From the NCBI GenBank assembly GCA_903918235.1, contig CAIXDN010000081.1, positions 1 to 38,326 on the forward strand: DNA of 38,326 nucleotides, written 5' to 3'. Below the pieces are notes generated by a model. It was not told the DNA's origin and ran no database searches. It saw only the letters and a program-made list of their open reading frames with translations. Origin of the DNA: Candidatus Uhrbacteria bacterium. Its GTDB lineage: Bacteria > Patescibacteriota > Patescibacteriia > 2-12-FULL-60-25. Both the position numbers and the translations under genes were made by a program. This document shows positions 1 to 6,767 of this stretch, one piece after another. Each line of letters opens with the position of its first letter. Position 1 is the first letter of the stretch.

Positions 1-389
1 ACAACACCCAATATCTGCATCGCCGAAACAGCTTCTTTGAAAATCAACCATCCTGTTAATGAAGCTAAAACAATTGTACCCCCATAAATCAAAGGCACAA
101 CATATGCTAAACCGCCTTTTTCAAAAATCTTTATCAGCAAAACCGAGAATACGGCTATTGCCACTCCGGCCATCACAGAATAAAACATCCCGGATCCTGT
201 CGTAGCCATCAGCTTTGCGCCCTTAGAAAACTTATAAAAACCATAAACAACGAGAGGAATGAGCGCGCCCAGCCCATTAAAAATAACCGCACTCAAATTT
301 GAGTCAATCTTATTTCCTGCCTGAGCAACAAAAATATCAAAAAGCGTATACAAAACAATCGCAAGAACAATCAATATAGCAAGAGACAT
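1..389 (-). CDS. EamA/DMT-type small membrane transporter, cut by the window edge
   Basis: This frame is open from an ATG at 389 to the left edge, so it is missing from the ORF track; its C-terminus lies outside. The 129 visible residues form four to five hydrophobic helices, starting MSLAILIVLAIVLYTLFDIF. The last part (GGTIVLASLTGWLIFKE, then MQILGVV) matches the end of an EamA or small-multidrug-resistance unit: a glycine-rich helix, an acidic residue, then a final helix opening with Q-x-x-G. Such proteins move small metabolites across the cytoplasmic membrane, often as dimers when only one unit is present. The substrate cannot be read. No clear ribosome site precedes the ATG. A second half-size EamA protein lies at 16706. 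The family call is fairly secure, the function is not. Confidence 0.7.
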   Translation of the reverse strand, partial: MSLAILIVLAIVLYTLFDIFVAQAGNKIDSNLSAVIFNGLGALIPLVVYGFYKFSKGAKLMATTGSGMFYSVMAGVAIAVFSVLLIKIFEKGGLAYVVPLIYGGTIVLASLTGWLIFKEAVSAMQILGV

Positions 390-465
390 AAATCACATAA
401 CAGCGTACATCAGTCATAAATAGCTCACAAGCAAATACTCTGACTGCGCCAAGTGAGCCGTACGC

Positions 466-493
466 AAAAGCCACAGCTTTCGCTGCGGCTTTT
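466..493 (-). terminator. Terminator of tRNA-Arg
   Basis: Read on the minus strand, GCCGCAGC pairs with GCTGTGGC around a GAAA tetraloop, with flanking AAAA and TTTT. It begins four bases after the encoded CCA of tRNA-Arg, where a Rho-independent terminator is expected. Confidence 0.7.
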
Positions 494-496
494 ACA

Positions 497-572
497 TGGT
501 GCCCCGGGTTGGAATCGAACCAACATATCACGGCTTAGAAGTCCGGCGCTCTATCCGTTGAGCTACCAGGGC
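497..572 (-). tRNA. tRNA-Arg (anticodon TCT)
   Basis: The minus strand folds as a cloverleaf. Acceptor GCCCTGG pairs with CCGGGGC with one G-U pair, followed by discriminator A and an encoded CCA. The D arm is GCTC/GAGC, the anticodon loop is CTTCTAA giving TCT (reads AGA), and the T arm is GTTGG-TTCGATT-CCAAC. The anticodon stem has mismatches at its two ends (A-G at 31-39 and C-T at 27-43), which is odd but leaves three strong pairs in the middle. Confidence 0.92.
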
Positions 573-581
573 ATACGCCAA

Positions 582-610
582 AAACTACCCGAATCTTCCT
601 CATCTGTCGA
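582..610 (-). promoter_or_regulatory. Promoter of tRNA-Arg
   Basis: On the minus strand, TCGACA, a 17-nt spacer and TAGTTT end about 10 nt before the mature tRNA 5' end. The spacing is ideal and the boxes match the sigma-70 consensus at 5/6 and 4/6. Confidence 0.55.
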
Positions 611-618
611 TAGCCCCT

Positions 619-1545
619 TTACTCCTTCATCGTCTTTCCATGAAAAGCCTTGTGAACATCTTTTAACTGCTTGTTCGAAATATGCGTATAAATCTGCGTT
701 GTCGTAATAGAAGCGTGACCAAGCATCGTCTGCACGCTACGCAGATCCGCACCATTGATCAATAAATCCGTCGCAAATGAGTGGCGCAGGGTATGCGGAG
801 AAACTTTCTTTGGAATACCTGCCACAACAGAATAACGATACACGAGGCGTTCAATAGAACGAGGCGTTAATGAACCGATCGCTTTCACGCTCGCCTTTGC
901 GCGATCATGTCTTATAAAAATATACGGCGCATCATCCTTCCGCATGCCAAGATATTTCTTTAACGCATATCTCGCCTGTTGAGATAAAAAAGCAATACGG
1001 TTCTTATCGCCTTTACCACGCACCGTAAACTCCTCACGATCAAGATTAATTTGGCTAATCTTTAAACTAGCCAACTCCGAAACACGTAGCCCTGTAGAAA
1101 AAAATAATTCCAGAATCGCCTTATCACGCGCTTTTACAATCGGTTGCGCATCTGTTTTTTCCGGAGCTTCAAGCATACGAGGTAAATCACTCGCATCAAG
1201 ATACGAAACATCGCGGCTCCCCTGCTTTGCTAAATCAATCTTGTCCGAGGTCATCGTTTCAATATCTCGCTTATTCAAAAATTTCAAAAAAGAACGCAAC
1301 GCAATCAAATGATAATTCTGTGTCGATTTATTCATGGTTGCACCAGCACGTCCCGGAGCACGATTTAAAAACAAACGATATTCATGAATCATTTCTTGAT
1401 TCACGGCATCTGTATCTGGGTCTTTTCCCCAATCAATAAACCGTCGCAAATAAAAATCATAATTTCGAATCGTGAGCGGCGATCGACCTTTCTCAATCTC
1501 AAGATGCTCAAGATACGTCCGTAAATGGGAAGAAAGCTTAGACAT
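619..1545 (-). CDS. xerC: XerC/XerD-family tyrosine recombinase
   Basis: This is a 308-residue site-specific tyrosine recombinase, the usual length for Xer proteins that resolve chromosome dimers. An N-terminal SAM-like core-binding domain (SSHLRTYLEHLEIEKGRS) precedes the catalytic domain. All catalytic residues are visible, numbered from this start: R154 in TGLRVSEL, K178 in GKGDKNR, H251 and R254 in HTLRH, H277 in LGHAS, and nucleophile Y286 in QIYTHI. The track ORF starts 12 codons earlier, but MSKLSSHL is the normal Xer start and has a -10-like CACAAT 7 nt upstream and TTGCGA 17 nt further, fitting a leaderless mRNA. A CPR genome with a single Xer would use it at dif, but an integrase role is not excluded. 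The symbol is family level only. Confidence 0.85.
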   Translation of the reverse strand: MSKLSSHLRTYLEHLEIEKGRSPLTIRNYDFYLRRFIDWGKDPDTDAVNQEMIHEYRLFLNRAPGRAGATMNKSTQNYHLIALRSFLKFLNKRDIETMTSDKIDLAKQGSRDVSYLDASDLPRMLEAPEKTDAQPIVKARDKAILELFFSTGLRVSELASLKISQINLDREEFTVRGKGDKNRIAFLSQQARYALKKYLGMRKDDAPYIFIRHDRAKASVKAIGSLTPRSIERLVYRYSVVAGIPKKVSPHTLRHSFATDLLINGADLRSVQTMLGHASITTTQIYTHISNKQLKDVHKAFHGKTMKE

Positions 1546-1585
1546 GAATACGATTGTGACATGTTTTTCAAAGCGTCGCAAAAAG

Positions 1586-1613
1586 TTGACAAATACAACA
1601 AATCAAGTAAAAA
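1586..1613 (+). promoter_or_regulatory. Candidate promoter of the 1629 orphan gene
   Basis: A perfect TTGACA is followed by a 16-nt spacer and TAAAAA, just before the ribosome site. It is divergent from the recombinase gene. The -10 is weak and would place the transcript start close to the Shine-Dalgarno, so the exact -10 is uncertain. Confidence 0.45.
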
Positions 1614-1628
1614 AGCATGGAGGTTTCC

Positions 1629-2198
1629 ATGGAAATTGACGACAAGTCCCTCACGCTCTTTCTAATTGAATGCATGACGCGCTCATTCGAGCATGGGATT
1701 CAACCCCACGGAAAACCGCTTGTACCCGGAACAACGCAACGCGGACTAAAAAATGGTTCAATGACTTATCTGGAAATATCTTCCGGTACAGTGCAGACCC
1801 ATCGAGTAGAAGTCCTTATCTACAGCGAAGGCAATCGTGGTCCAGTCTTTGGCATGAACATCGTGTCAAAACTTGAGATCGAAGCCATTCAAAAAAGTGC
1901 GCTTGTCTACACAGACATTCAAAACGTTCTTCATACAGCACGCATGAATGGCTTCAAACGAACGCATGAAAAAATTCTGGCAAACAGTGCCTTCAGTCTC
2001 TTTGACATTCCACACTACCACGAACCCGCACCCGTCATGAAAGGCGGCGTGTCAGGCTCGCTCCATTACAAAGAAACAATCGACGACTCCCTCGACTTCT
2101 TTGGTGGCGGAGAAGAGATCTGCTTCCATCCAGATGGAGTCGGTAGACATCACAAACTCGTCTTCCGATCTCAAATCCAAGGCTGCCGTATCATCTAA
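1629..2198 (+). CDS. Orphan hypothetical protein, 189 aa
   Basis: I do not recognise this protein. It is soluble-looking, with no signal peptide or membrane segment. It opens MEIDDKSLTLFLIECMTRS and has a GGGEEICFHPDG stretch near its end. Start choice: the ORF track begins at 1617, but GGAGGT at 1619-1624 sits 5 nt before the ATG at 1629 and overlaps the earlier ATG, so 1629 is used. The gene is a self-contained unit, with a TTGACA promoter upstream and a 10-bp hairpin terminator directly downstream. It belongs to a set of lineage-specific genes in this window (also 7923, 8574, 14317, 26041) that share this cassette layout. That it is a real gene is well supported; its function is unknown. 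Confidence 0.7.
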   Translation: MEIDDKSLTLFLIECMTRSFEHGIQPHGKPLVPGTTQRGLKNGSMTYLEISSGTVQTHRVEVLIYSEGNRGPVFGMNIVSKLEIEAIQKSALVYTDIQNVLHTARMNGFKRTHEKILANSAFSLFDIPHYHEPAPVMKGGVSGSLHYKETIDDSLDFFGGGEEICFHPDGVGRHHKLVFRSQIQGCRII

Positions 2199-2208
2199 CA
2201 GCTCTCAA

Positions 2209-2241
2209 CCCTCCCTTGCGCTCAAGGGAGGGTTTGCGTTT
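2209..2241 (+). terminator. Terminator after the 1629 gene
   Basis: CCCTCCCTTG and CAAGGGAGGG form a perfect 10-bp stem around CGCT, followed by a mixed T tract. The CCCTCC/GGAGGG arms resemble the dispersed palindromes at 6511 and 24982. Confidence 0.7.
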
Positions 2242-2264
2242 AAATCGTGTTACCATCAAATCAA

Positions 2265-3671
2265 ATGCGTCGACTTGATCTCTCATTTGCCGCGCTATTA
2301 CTCCCTTTGGACTTTATAGCGCTCATGTTAGCCGCGATTTCTGCTTATTCGCTGCGTTTTTCGCGTTACTTTACCGAGCTACGCCCCATCATCACAAGCA
2401 TCCCTTTTCCAAGCTACCTAGTCTCCTCAGCGCTATTTGCGAGTATCTGGATGTTTTTCTTTGCCCTAGCCGGCCTCTACGCATTAAGCCCTCGTCGCGC
2501 CTGGTCCATGCTCGGCCGAGTATTCCTCGCCTCAACAGCCGGCATCATGGTCATCATCGCAAGCGTCTTTTTTACACGCGCGTTAGATACATCGCGCTTT
2601 GTAATTGCCGCCGTCTGGGGACTCGCGATTTTCTATGTCAGCATCGGACGCCTTCTCCTCCGACGAATACGTCGCGCCCTACTGAGAGCGCATATCGGTC
2701 ATCGTCAAATCGCTCTGGTCGGATCTTCAGAAGCAGCGTATAAAATCGCAGAAATGTATAAAGCTCAACCCGAGCTTGGTCTCACGATTAAAAAAATATT
2801 TACACACTGGAACGAGGAAGCAAAAAAAGAACTCACAAATCTCGCACATCAAAGAGACATCGATACTGTACTCCTTGCTGAACCAGAGCTCGACCGTAGT
2901 GCCGCCCTCGACCTCATCACGCTTGCAGAAGAAAACAACCTCGATTTTCGCTACTTAGCGGACCTCTTCTCTGCAAGTTTTACGAACGTAGAAATTGATA
3001 CCATCGGCGGTATTCCGATTATTGAAGTAAAACGTACGCCACTCGATGGTTGGGGCCGCATTTTTAAACGGCTCTTTGATCTCATCACCGCCTCGATCCT
3101 CATCTTGATTCTCTCCCCAATCATGATCATCACGACGATCGCCATCTTGATCGACTCGCGTGGCCCAATACTCTATCGCCTCGATGATGACACGCCTCCA
3201 GAACGCATCGGAGAACGCGGACGCCCATTCCGATATTTTAAATTCCGTTCCATGTTTCCTCGTACACATGGCATGCGCTATGAAGAGTTAAAACATCTTG
3301 ATGTACGTGAAGGCCCACTTGTAAAAATCAAAGACGATCCTCGCATCACACGCATTGGCACCTATATCCGCAAATGGTCTGTCGATGAACTCCCAGAGCT
3401 CTTTTCCGTACTCCTTGGAAAAATGAGTCTCGTTGGTCCTCGCCCCCATCTACCAGAAGAAGTAAAACAATATAAACCCCATCATCGTCGAGTACTCGCC
3501 ATCAAACCCGGCGTCACTGGCATGGCGCAAATCTCCGGTCGCTCCGACCTGTCCTTTGAAGAAGAGGTGCGACTTGACTCTTGGTATATCGAGCACTGGT
3601 CACCCGCTCTCGACCTTTATATCTTGCTCAAAACCCCAGGCGCTGTATTCCGTAAACGAGGCGCCCACTAA
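2265..3671 (+). CDS. Polyprenyl-phosphate sugar-1-phosphate transferase (WbaP/EpsE type)
   Basis: A membrane initiating transferase that moves a sugar-1-phosphate from a UDP-sugar to undecaprenyl phosphate, the first step of a capsule, exopolysaccharide or O-chain unit. Four to five N-terminal helices (roughly residues 7-150) and a CoA-binding-like domain (HIGHRQIALVGSS) lead into the catalytic domain in the last ~200 residues. That domain has the membrane hairpin RLFDLITASILILILSP, FRYFKFRSM, ITRIGTYIRKWSVDELPEL, MSLVGPRP and KPGVTGMAQISGR, all family hallmarks. The track start (GTG, 2247) is replaced by the ATG at 2265 because an extended -10, TGTTACCAT, ends 8 nt before it, the leaderless pattern seen at other genes here. 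It heads the glycan cluster, with two glycosyltransferases downstream. The sugar specificity cannot be read. Confidence 0.9.
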   Translation: MRRLDLSFAALLLPLDFIALMLAAISAYSLRFSRYFTELRPIITSIPFPSYLVSSALFASIWMFFFALAGLYALSPRRAWSMLGRVFLASTAGIMVIIASVFFTRALDTSRFVIAAVWGLAIFYVSIGRLLLRRIRRALLRAHIGHRQIALVGSSEAAYKIAEMYKAQPELGLTIKKIFTHWNEEAKKELTNLAHQRDIDTVLLAEPELDRSAALDLITLAEENNLDFRYLADLFSASFTNVEIDTIGGIPIIEVKRTPLDGWGRIFKRLFDLITASILILILSPIMIITTIAILIDSRGPILYRLDDDTPPERIGERGRPFRYFKFRSMFPRTHGMRYEELKHLDVREGPLVKIKDDPRITRIGTYIRKWSVDELPELFSVLLGKMSLVGPRPHLPEEVKQYKPHHRRVLAIKPGVTGMAQISGRSDLSFEEEVRLDSWYIEHWSPALDLYILLKTPGAVFRKRGAH

Positions 3672-3689
3672 ACCCTTGACGCAAAACAT

Positions 3690-3718
3690 GAGACAGACGC
3701 ATGCGCCATGCGTACAAT
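3690..3718 (+). promoter_or_regulatory. Possible promoter of the first GT4 gene
   Basis: TACAAT lies 6 nt before the ATG at 3725, with GAGACA (4/6) 17 nt upstream. A better TTGACG exists at 3676 but is 31 nt away. The position fits leaderless transcription, but the -35 is weak. Confidence 0.35.
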
Positions 3719-3724
3719 TTTGGC

Positions 3725-4870
3725 ATGACCGTGGTACCGGAACCAATTCGTATGGAAACACGCAATGAGCCCAAGCGCATCGCGCTGGTTCATGATTATC
3801 TCGTCCAAGACGGCGGAGCTGAGCGCGTCCTACTCGCCTTTCACGAACTCTTTCCACGTGCCCCAATCTTTACCCTCTTCCACGATCCAGAGCGCACCCA
3901 CATCGGATTCAAAGACGCCGACATCCGACCAAGTAAACTCAATCGCCTTCCTTTTGCGAAACGTCACTATCAATGGTATTTGCCCCTCATGCCCGAGGCC
4001 GTAGAATCCATAGACTTATCCGGCTACGATCTCGTTCTCTCTTCCTCCTCAAACTTTGCTAAAGGCGTGATCGCAACCCCAGAGTCACTAAACATCTGTT
4101 ACTTGCATACACCAACACGCTTCCTGTGGCAGGAGCGTTTAGGTTATGTAAACGATATTCCACAGCCATACATTATTAAACGACTACTTCCTGCGTATCT
4201 CCATCACTTACGTCAATGGGATCAACTCGCAGCCATGCGTCCCGACCTCCTCATCACCAACAGCCGCACATCGCAAATGCGCATCAAACGATTCTACGCA
4301 CGTGATGCAGAAATTATCGCTCCTCCTGTAGACGTTAATCGTATTCCTCTTTCCACAAAACCCGGAACCTATTGGCTCACCGGTGGCCGTCTTGTTGCCT
4401 ACAAACGCTTTGATCTCGTCGTACGCGCTTTTGCGAAACTCAATCTTCCTCTAAAAATTTTTGGCGTTGGTCCGGAATTAGAAAAACTCAGAAAACTCGC
4501 CGGATCAAAAACAGAGTTTCTCGGCCATATCACCGATGAAACAAAAATCCAGCTCTTTCGAGAAGCGATCGCATTCTTACACCCACAAATCGAAGATTTT
4601 GGCATCACGGCTGTAGAAGCAATGGCAGCCGGTCGGCCGATCATCGCCTTTGGTCAGGGTGGTGCCGCAGAAACGGTGATGGATGGAGTCACGGGAACAT
4701 TTATCGAAATGCAAACCTGGGAAGATATCGGAAACGCCGCCATTCGATTTGATCCCTCACGTTACGATCCACGAAAAATCCGCCTTCATGCGGAAACTTT
4801 TGGGAAAGACGCATTCCAAAAACGTCTCAAAGAACGTATCGGAATCGCATGGGCAAACCGCGCGATATGA
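3725..4870 (+). CDS. GT4-family glycosyltransferase (WbaZ-like)
   Basis: A GT-B retaining glycosyltransferase of about 380 residues that would extend the lipid-linked sugar started by the upstream transferase, at the inner face of the membrane. The N-terminal Rossmann domain has RIALVHDYLVQDGGAERVL and LHTPTRFLW. The nucleotide-sugar half has the loop LTGGRLVAYKRFDL and the C-terminal PQIEDFGITAVEAMAAGRPIIAF, where the E-x7-E pair (EDFGITAVE) contacts the donor. The start is uncertain: ATGs at 3701, 3725 and 3752 are in frame and none has a Shine-Dalgarno. I chose 3725 because TACAAT ends 6 nt upstream; 3752 would give the shortest conserved start, METRNEPKRIALVHDYL. Its stop overlaps the next gene's start as ATGA, so the two are translationally coupled. 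Confidence 0.88.
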   Translation: MTVVPEPIRMETRNEPKRIALVHDYLVQDGGAERVLLAFHELFPRAPIFTLFHDPERTHIGFKDADIRPSKLNRLPFAKRHYQWYLPLMPEAVESIDLSGYDLVLSSSSNFAKGVIATPESLNICYLHTPTRFLWQERLGYVNDIPQPYIIKRLLPAYLHHLRQWDQLAAMRPDLLITNSRTSQMRIKRFYARDAEIIAPPVDVNRIPLSTKPGTYWLTGGRLVAYKRFDLVVRAFAKLNLPLKIFGVGPELEKLRKLAGSKTEFLGHITDETKIQLFREAIAFLHPQIEDFGITAVEAMAAGRPIIAFGQGGAAETVMDGVTGTFIEMQTWEDIGNAAIRFDPSRYDPRKIRLHAETFGKDAFQKRLKERIGIAWANRAI

Positions 4871-5856
4871 ACATCCTTTTTGATGGACGCCCCCTCGCCG
4901 ATAAAAATTCCGGAGGAGTAAAGCGTGTGGCTTCTGGCATCGTAGAAGCTCTTAAAAAACAAAACGAATCCATCACCGTTATAACAACTGGCACAAAACG
5001 CCTTCCCAGCTCCGATCAACATCTAGGGCTACCAAACAAATTCATTTCACTCGTACTCTGGCTACATCTCACAAGCCTCGATCGCTTATTCAAACACAAC
5101 GCCGATCTCTTGCTACTCCCAAATATTGGTTGGCTCGGAACACCAAAAATTCCATATGCACTCATTGTGCACGATCTTTCTTTCCTCATTGAACCAAAGT
5201 GGTTCTCATGGAAATCGCGCATCTGGCACTATCTTATTAACACAAAAAAACAAATCCAAAACGCAAAAATACTTTTTGCCGTTTCAGAACACACAAAGCG
5301 TGATCTCATCCGCCTCCTAAACATCTCTCCATCCCACATTGTCGTCATCCCCCTCGGTCTGGATTCCAAGTTTCAAGCTTCAAGCTTCAAGCTTCAAGCC
5401 CCACCGCCCTATCTCCTCGCACTCGGTGCAAAAGACCCACGAAAAAATGCTGCGCTCTCTCACACGGTCGCAAAAGAAACAGGCCTTGAACTTAAACTCA
5501 TTGGCGATAAAAATCTTGGCCGAGTCACGGATAAACAACTTGCGGAACTCTACGCTCACGCCACTGTCTTCCTTTACCCGAGCTGGTACGAAGGCTTTGG
5601 CCTCCCACTCCACGAAGCCGCAATGTATGAAACACCTTGCATCGCATCTACCGCCGGCGCGCTTCCAGAAACAGCGCCACAAGGAACCATCTTTGCTTCA
5701 CCAGCAAAACCACAGCATTGGATTCAGGCGATAAAAACCATCCAAAAAAATCCATCACTCTACAAAACAACAACCACGCTCTCCAACTGGGAACCAGCAG
5801 CAAGACAAATTATTCGTTCCCTTGAAGGCCTTCCGATTCCTCCGCATCAAGCGTAA
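4867..5856 (+). CDS. GT4-family glycosyltransferase with a heptamer repeat in its linker
   Basis: A second GT-B glycosyltransferase, 329 residues, probably acting in the same surface-glycan pathway. The N-terminal half contains LPNIGWLGTPKIPYALIVHDLSFL. The C-terminal half contains YLLALGAKDPRKN and the donor-site signature PSWYEGFGLPLHEAAMYETPCIAS. The track start is 4849, but the ATG at 4867 overlaps the upstream stop (ATGA) and gives the natural start MNILFDGRPLADKNSGG. Between the two domains the protein carries KFQASSFKLQAP, encoded by a 7-nt tandem repeat. Seven is not a multiple of three, so losing or gaining a unit would shift the frame and truncate the protein. The 3' end overlaps the convergent hypothetical gene by 47 bp. 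Confidence 0.87.
   Translation: MNILFDGRPLADKNSGGVKRVASGIVEALKKQNESITVITTGTKRLPSSDQHLGLPNKFISLVLWLHLTSLDRLFKHNADLLLLPNIGWLGTPKIPYALIVHDLSFLIEPKWFSWKSRIWHYLINTKKQIQNAKILFAVSEHTKRDLIRLLNISPSHIVVIPLGLDSKFQASSFKLQAPPPYLLALGAKDPRKNAALSHTVAKETGLELKLIGDKNLGRVTDKQLAELYAHATVFLYPSWYEGFGLPLHEAAMYETPCIASTAGALPETAPQGTIFASPAKPQHWIQAIKTIQKNPSLYKTTTTLSNWEPAARQIIRSLEGLPIPPHQA
5364..5398 (+). repeat. Heptamer array (CTTCAAG)n inside the glycosyltransferase
   Basis: Five consecutive 7-nt units: TTCCAAG, TTTCAAG, then CTTCAAG three times. The same unit family recurs between smc and rbfA at 28934. Confidence 0.9.
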
Positions 5857-6487
5857 TTTCTGCATCCAACAATTCAAGCGGAAGAAGATCCCCGCCAAAA
5901 TAAAGCCGATCTTCAAAACGCTCAAGTGTATCCAATAATCGATCGCGTGTAAGCGCATCACTTTTGGTTGCCTGCTCACGTAATCGCTTTAAACGTTTTT
6001 TAATCGCTTGAAGCTCTACCAGCATTTCTTCAATCATCAAATCCATCGCCTCACGATGCGTTTCCCAAAGATGATAACGCACCTCATCTCGCAACATCGT
6101 AATTTCAACCTCTTGATCCGGTCCAATCGCATATTGTGCATCCGTCGTCTTTAACGTCTCATCCAATGTCGTCGTCCCCGCAGATTGTCGTAACCGCTTT
6201 AATAGCAATGCCGTCGCCGGTCGCGTCTGCTCCAAAATTGCCTCCCATTCCAACTCAGAACCAACCGTCGTAATAAACTGCAGAAGCGCACGTCTCGCCG
6301 GCCAAGTCACCGCACCAATATTTTTTGCCGCTTCTGCTAAACGCTCTCGTGAAACATGCTCCTTTGCATGCACAGCGTCGATAAACTGTTGATAAGGTTT
6401 CCGATCTTTCTCCGCCAAAAAATCAATCACGGATTCCATAAAATCCGCCACCGCAATCACATCATGCAAGTTCAAATAGCGCTCCAT
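5810..6487 (-). CDS. Conserved-looking hypothetical helical protein, 225 aa
   Basis: I do not recognise this family. The protein is acidic and almost entirely alpha-helical by inspection, with heptad-like stretches (EMLVELQAIKKRLKRLREQATKS) that could form a short coiled coil, and no membrane segment or signal peptide. The track start is 6505. I prefer the ATG at 6487 (MERYLNLHDVIAVADF) because an extended -10, TGGTATCCT, ends 8 nt before it and no Shine-Dalgarno exists, matching the leaderless pattern. Its 3' end overlaps the convergent glycosyltransferase by 47 bp and no terminator is visible between them. The long clean frame and the well-placed promoter support a real gene; its role is unknown. 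Confidence 0.7.
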   Translation of the reverse strand: MERYLNLHDVIAVADFMESVIDFLAEKDRKPYQQFIDAVHAKEHVSRERLAEAAKNIGAVTWPARRALLQFITTVGSELEWEAILEQTRPATALLLKRLRQSAGTTTLDETLKTTDAQYAIGPDQEVEITMLRDEVRYHLWETHREAMDLMIEEMLVELQAIKKRLKRLREQATKSDALTRDRLLDTLERFEDRLYFGGDLLPLELLDAEITLDAEESEGLQGNE

Positions 6488-6495
6488 ATAAACAT

Positions 6496-6504
6496 AGGAT
6501 ACCA
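6496..6504 (-). promoter_or_regulatory. Extended -10 of the 5810-6487 gene
   Basis: TGGTATCCT on the minus strand, 8 nt before the ATG. The -35 region is poor (TTAGAG), as allowed for TGn extended -10 promoters. Confidence 0.45.
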
Positions 6505-6510
6505 CGCTAG

Positions 6511-6598
6511 GATAACCCCTCTAAATCTCCCCTTCGCTGAAGGGAGACTTCCCATCAGAACCCTCCTTCGTAGAAGGGAGGGGCAGGGGTGGGTTATG
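6511..6598. repeat. Nested palindromic intergenic repeat
   Basis: Two purine/pyrimidine hairpins in a row (CTCCCCTTCGCTGAAGGGAG and CCCTCCTTCGTAGAAGGGAGGG) lie inside outer arms GATAACCC and GGGTTATGATC. The tail GGCAGGGGTGGGTT resembles the tail of the element at 24982. It sits between a minus-strand gene start and the rpsA promoter, so it is not a simple terminator. Confidence 0.7.
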
Positions 6599-6624
6599 AT
6601 CCCACGGAACGAGGTCGAGGCCCC

Positions 6625-6653
6625 TTGACCATATCCCCATTTTTCCGTACAAT
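6625..6653 (+). promoter_or_regulatory. Promoter of rpsA
   Basis: TTGACC, a 17-nt spacer and TACAAT. It predicts a leader of about 107 nt, unusual here because most genes start within 15 nt of the -10. The leader holds a hairpin, CCCTCAAGA pairing with TCTTGGG near 6714-6737, that could serve S1 autoregulation. Confidence 0.7.
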
Positions 6654-6767
6654 TCCGCCCGACTGTTACCTTCATTCATTATCTGGTCCGGGCCCATTTA
6701 GCCACGGCAGATACCCTCAAGAGGAAGACTTCTTGGGCTTATAACGAAACCAGTCAAAATAATTATT

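Noticed and set aside
619-1545. XerC/D-like gene as the integrase of an element at tRNA-Arg
   Set aside because: It lies next to tRNA-Arg, but no duplicated tRNA end or cargo was found and its length and motifs fit a housekeeping Xer.
3676-3718. TTGACG-TACAAT as the promoter of the first GT4 gene
   Set aside because: The spacer would be 31 nt, far too long; GAGACA at 17 nt was noted instead at low confidence.
5364-5398. CRISPR array
   Set aside because: The repeats are 7-nt contiguous units without spacers, and no cas genes are present anywhere in the window.
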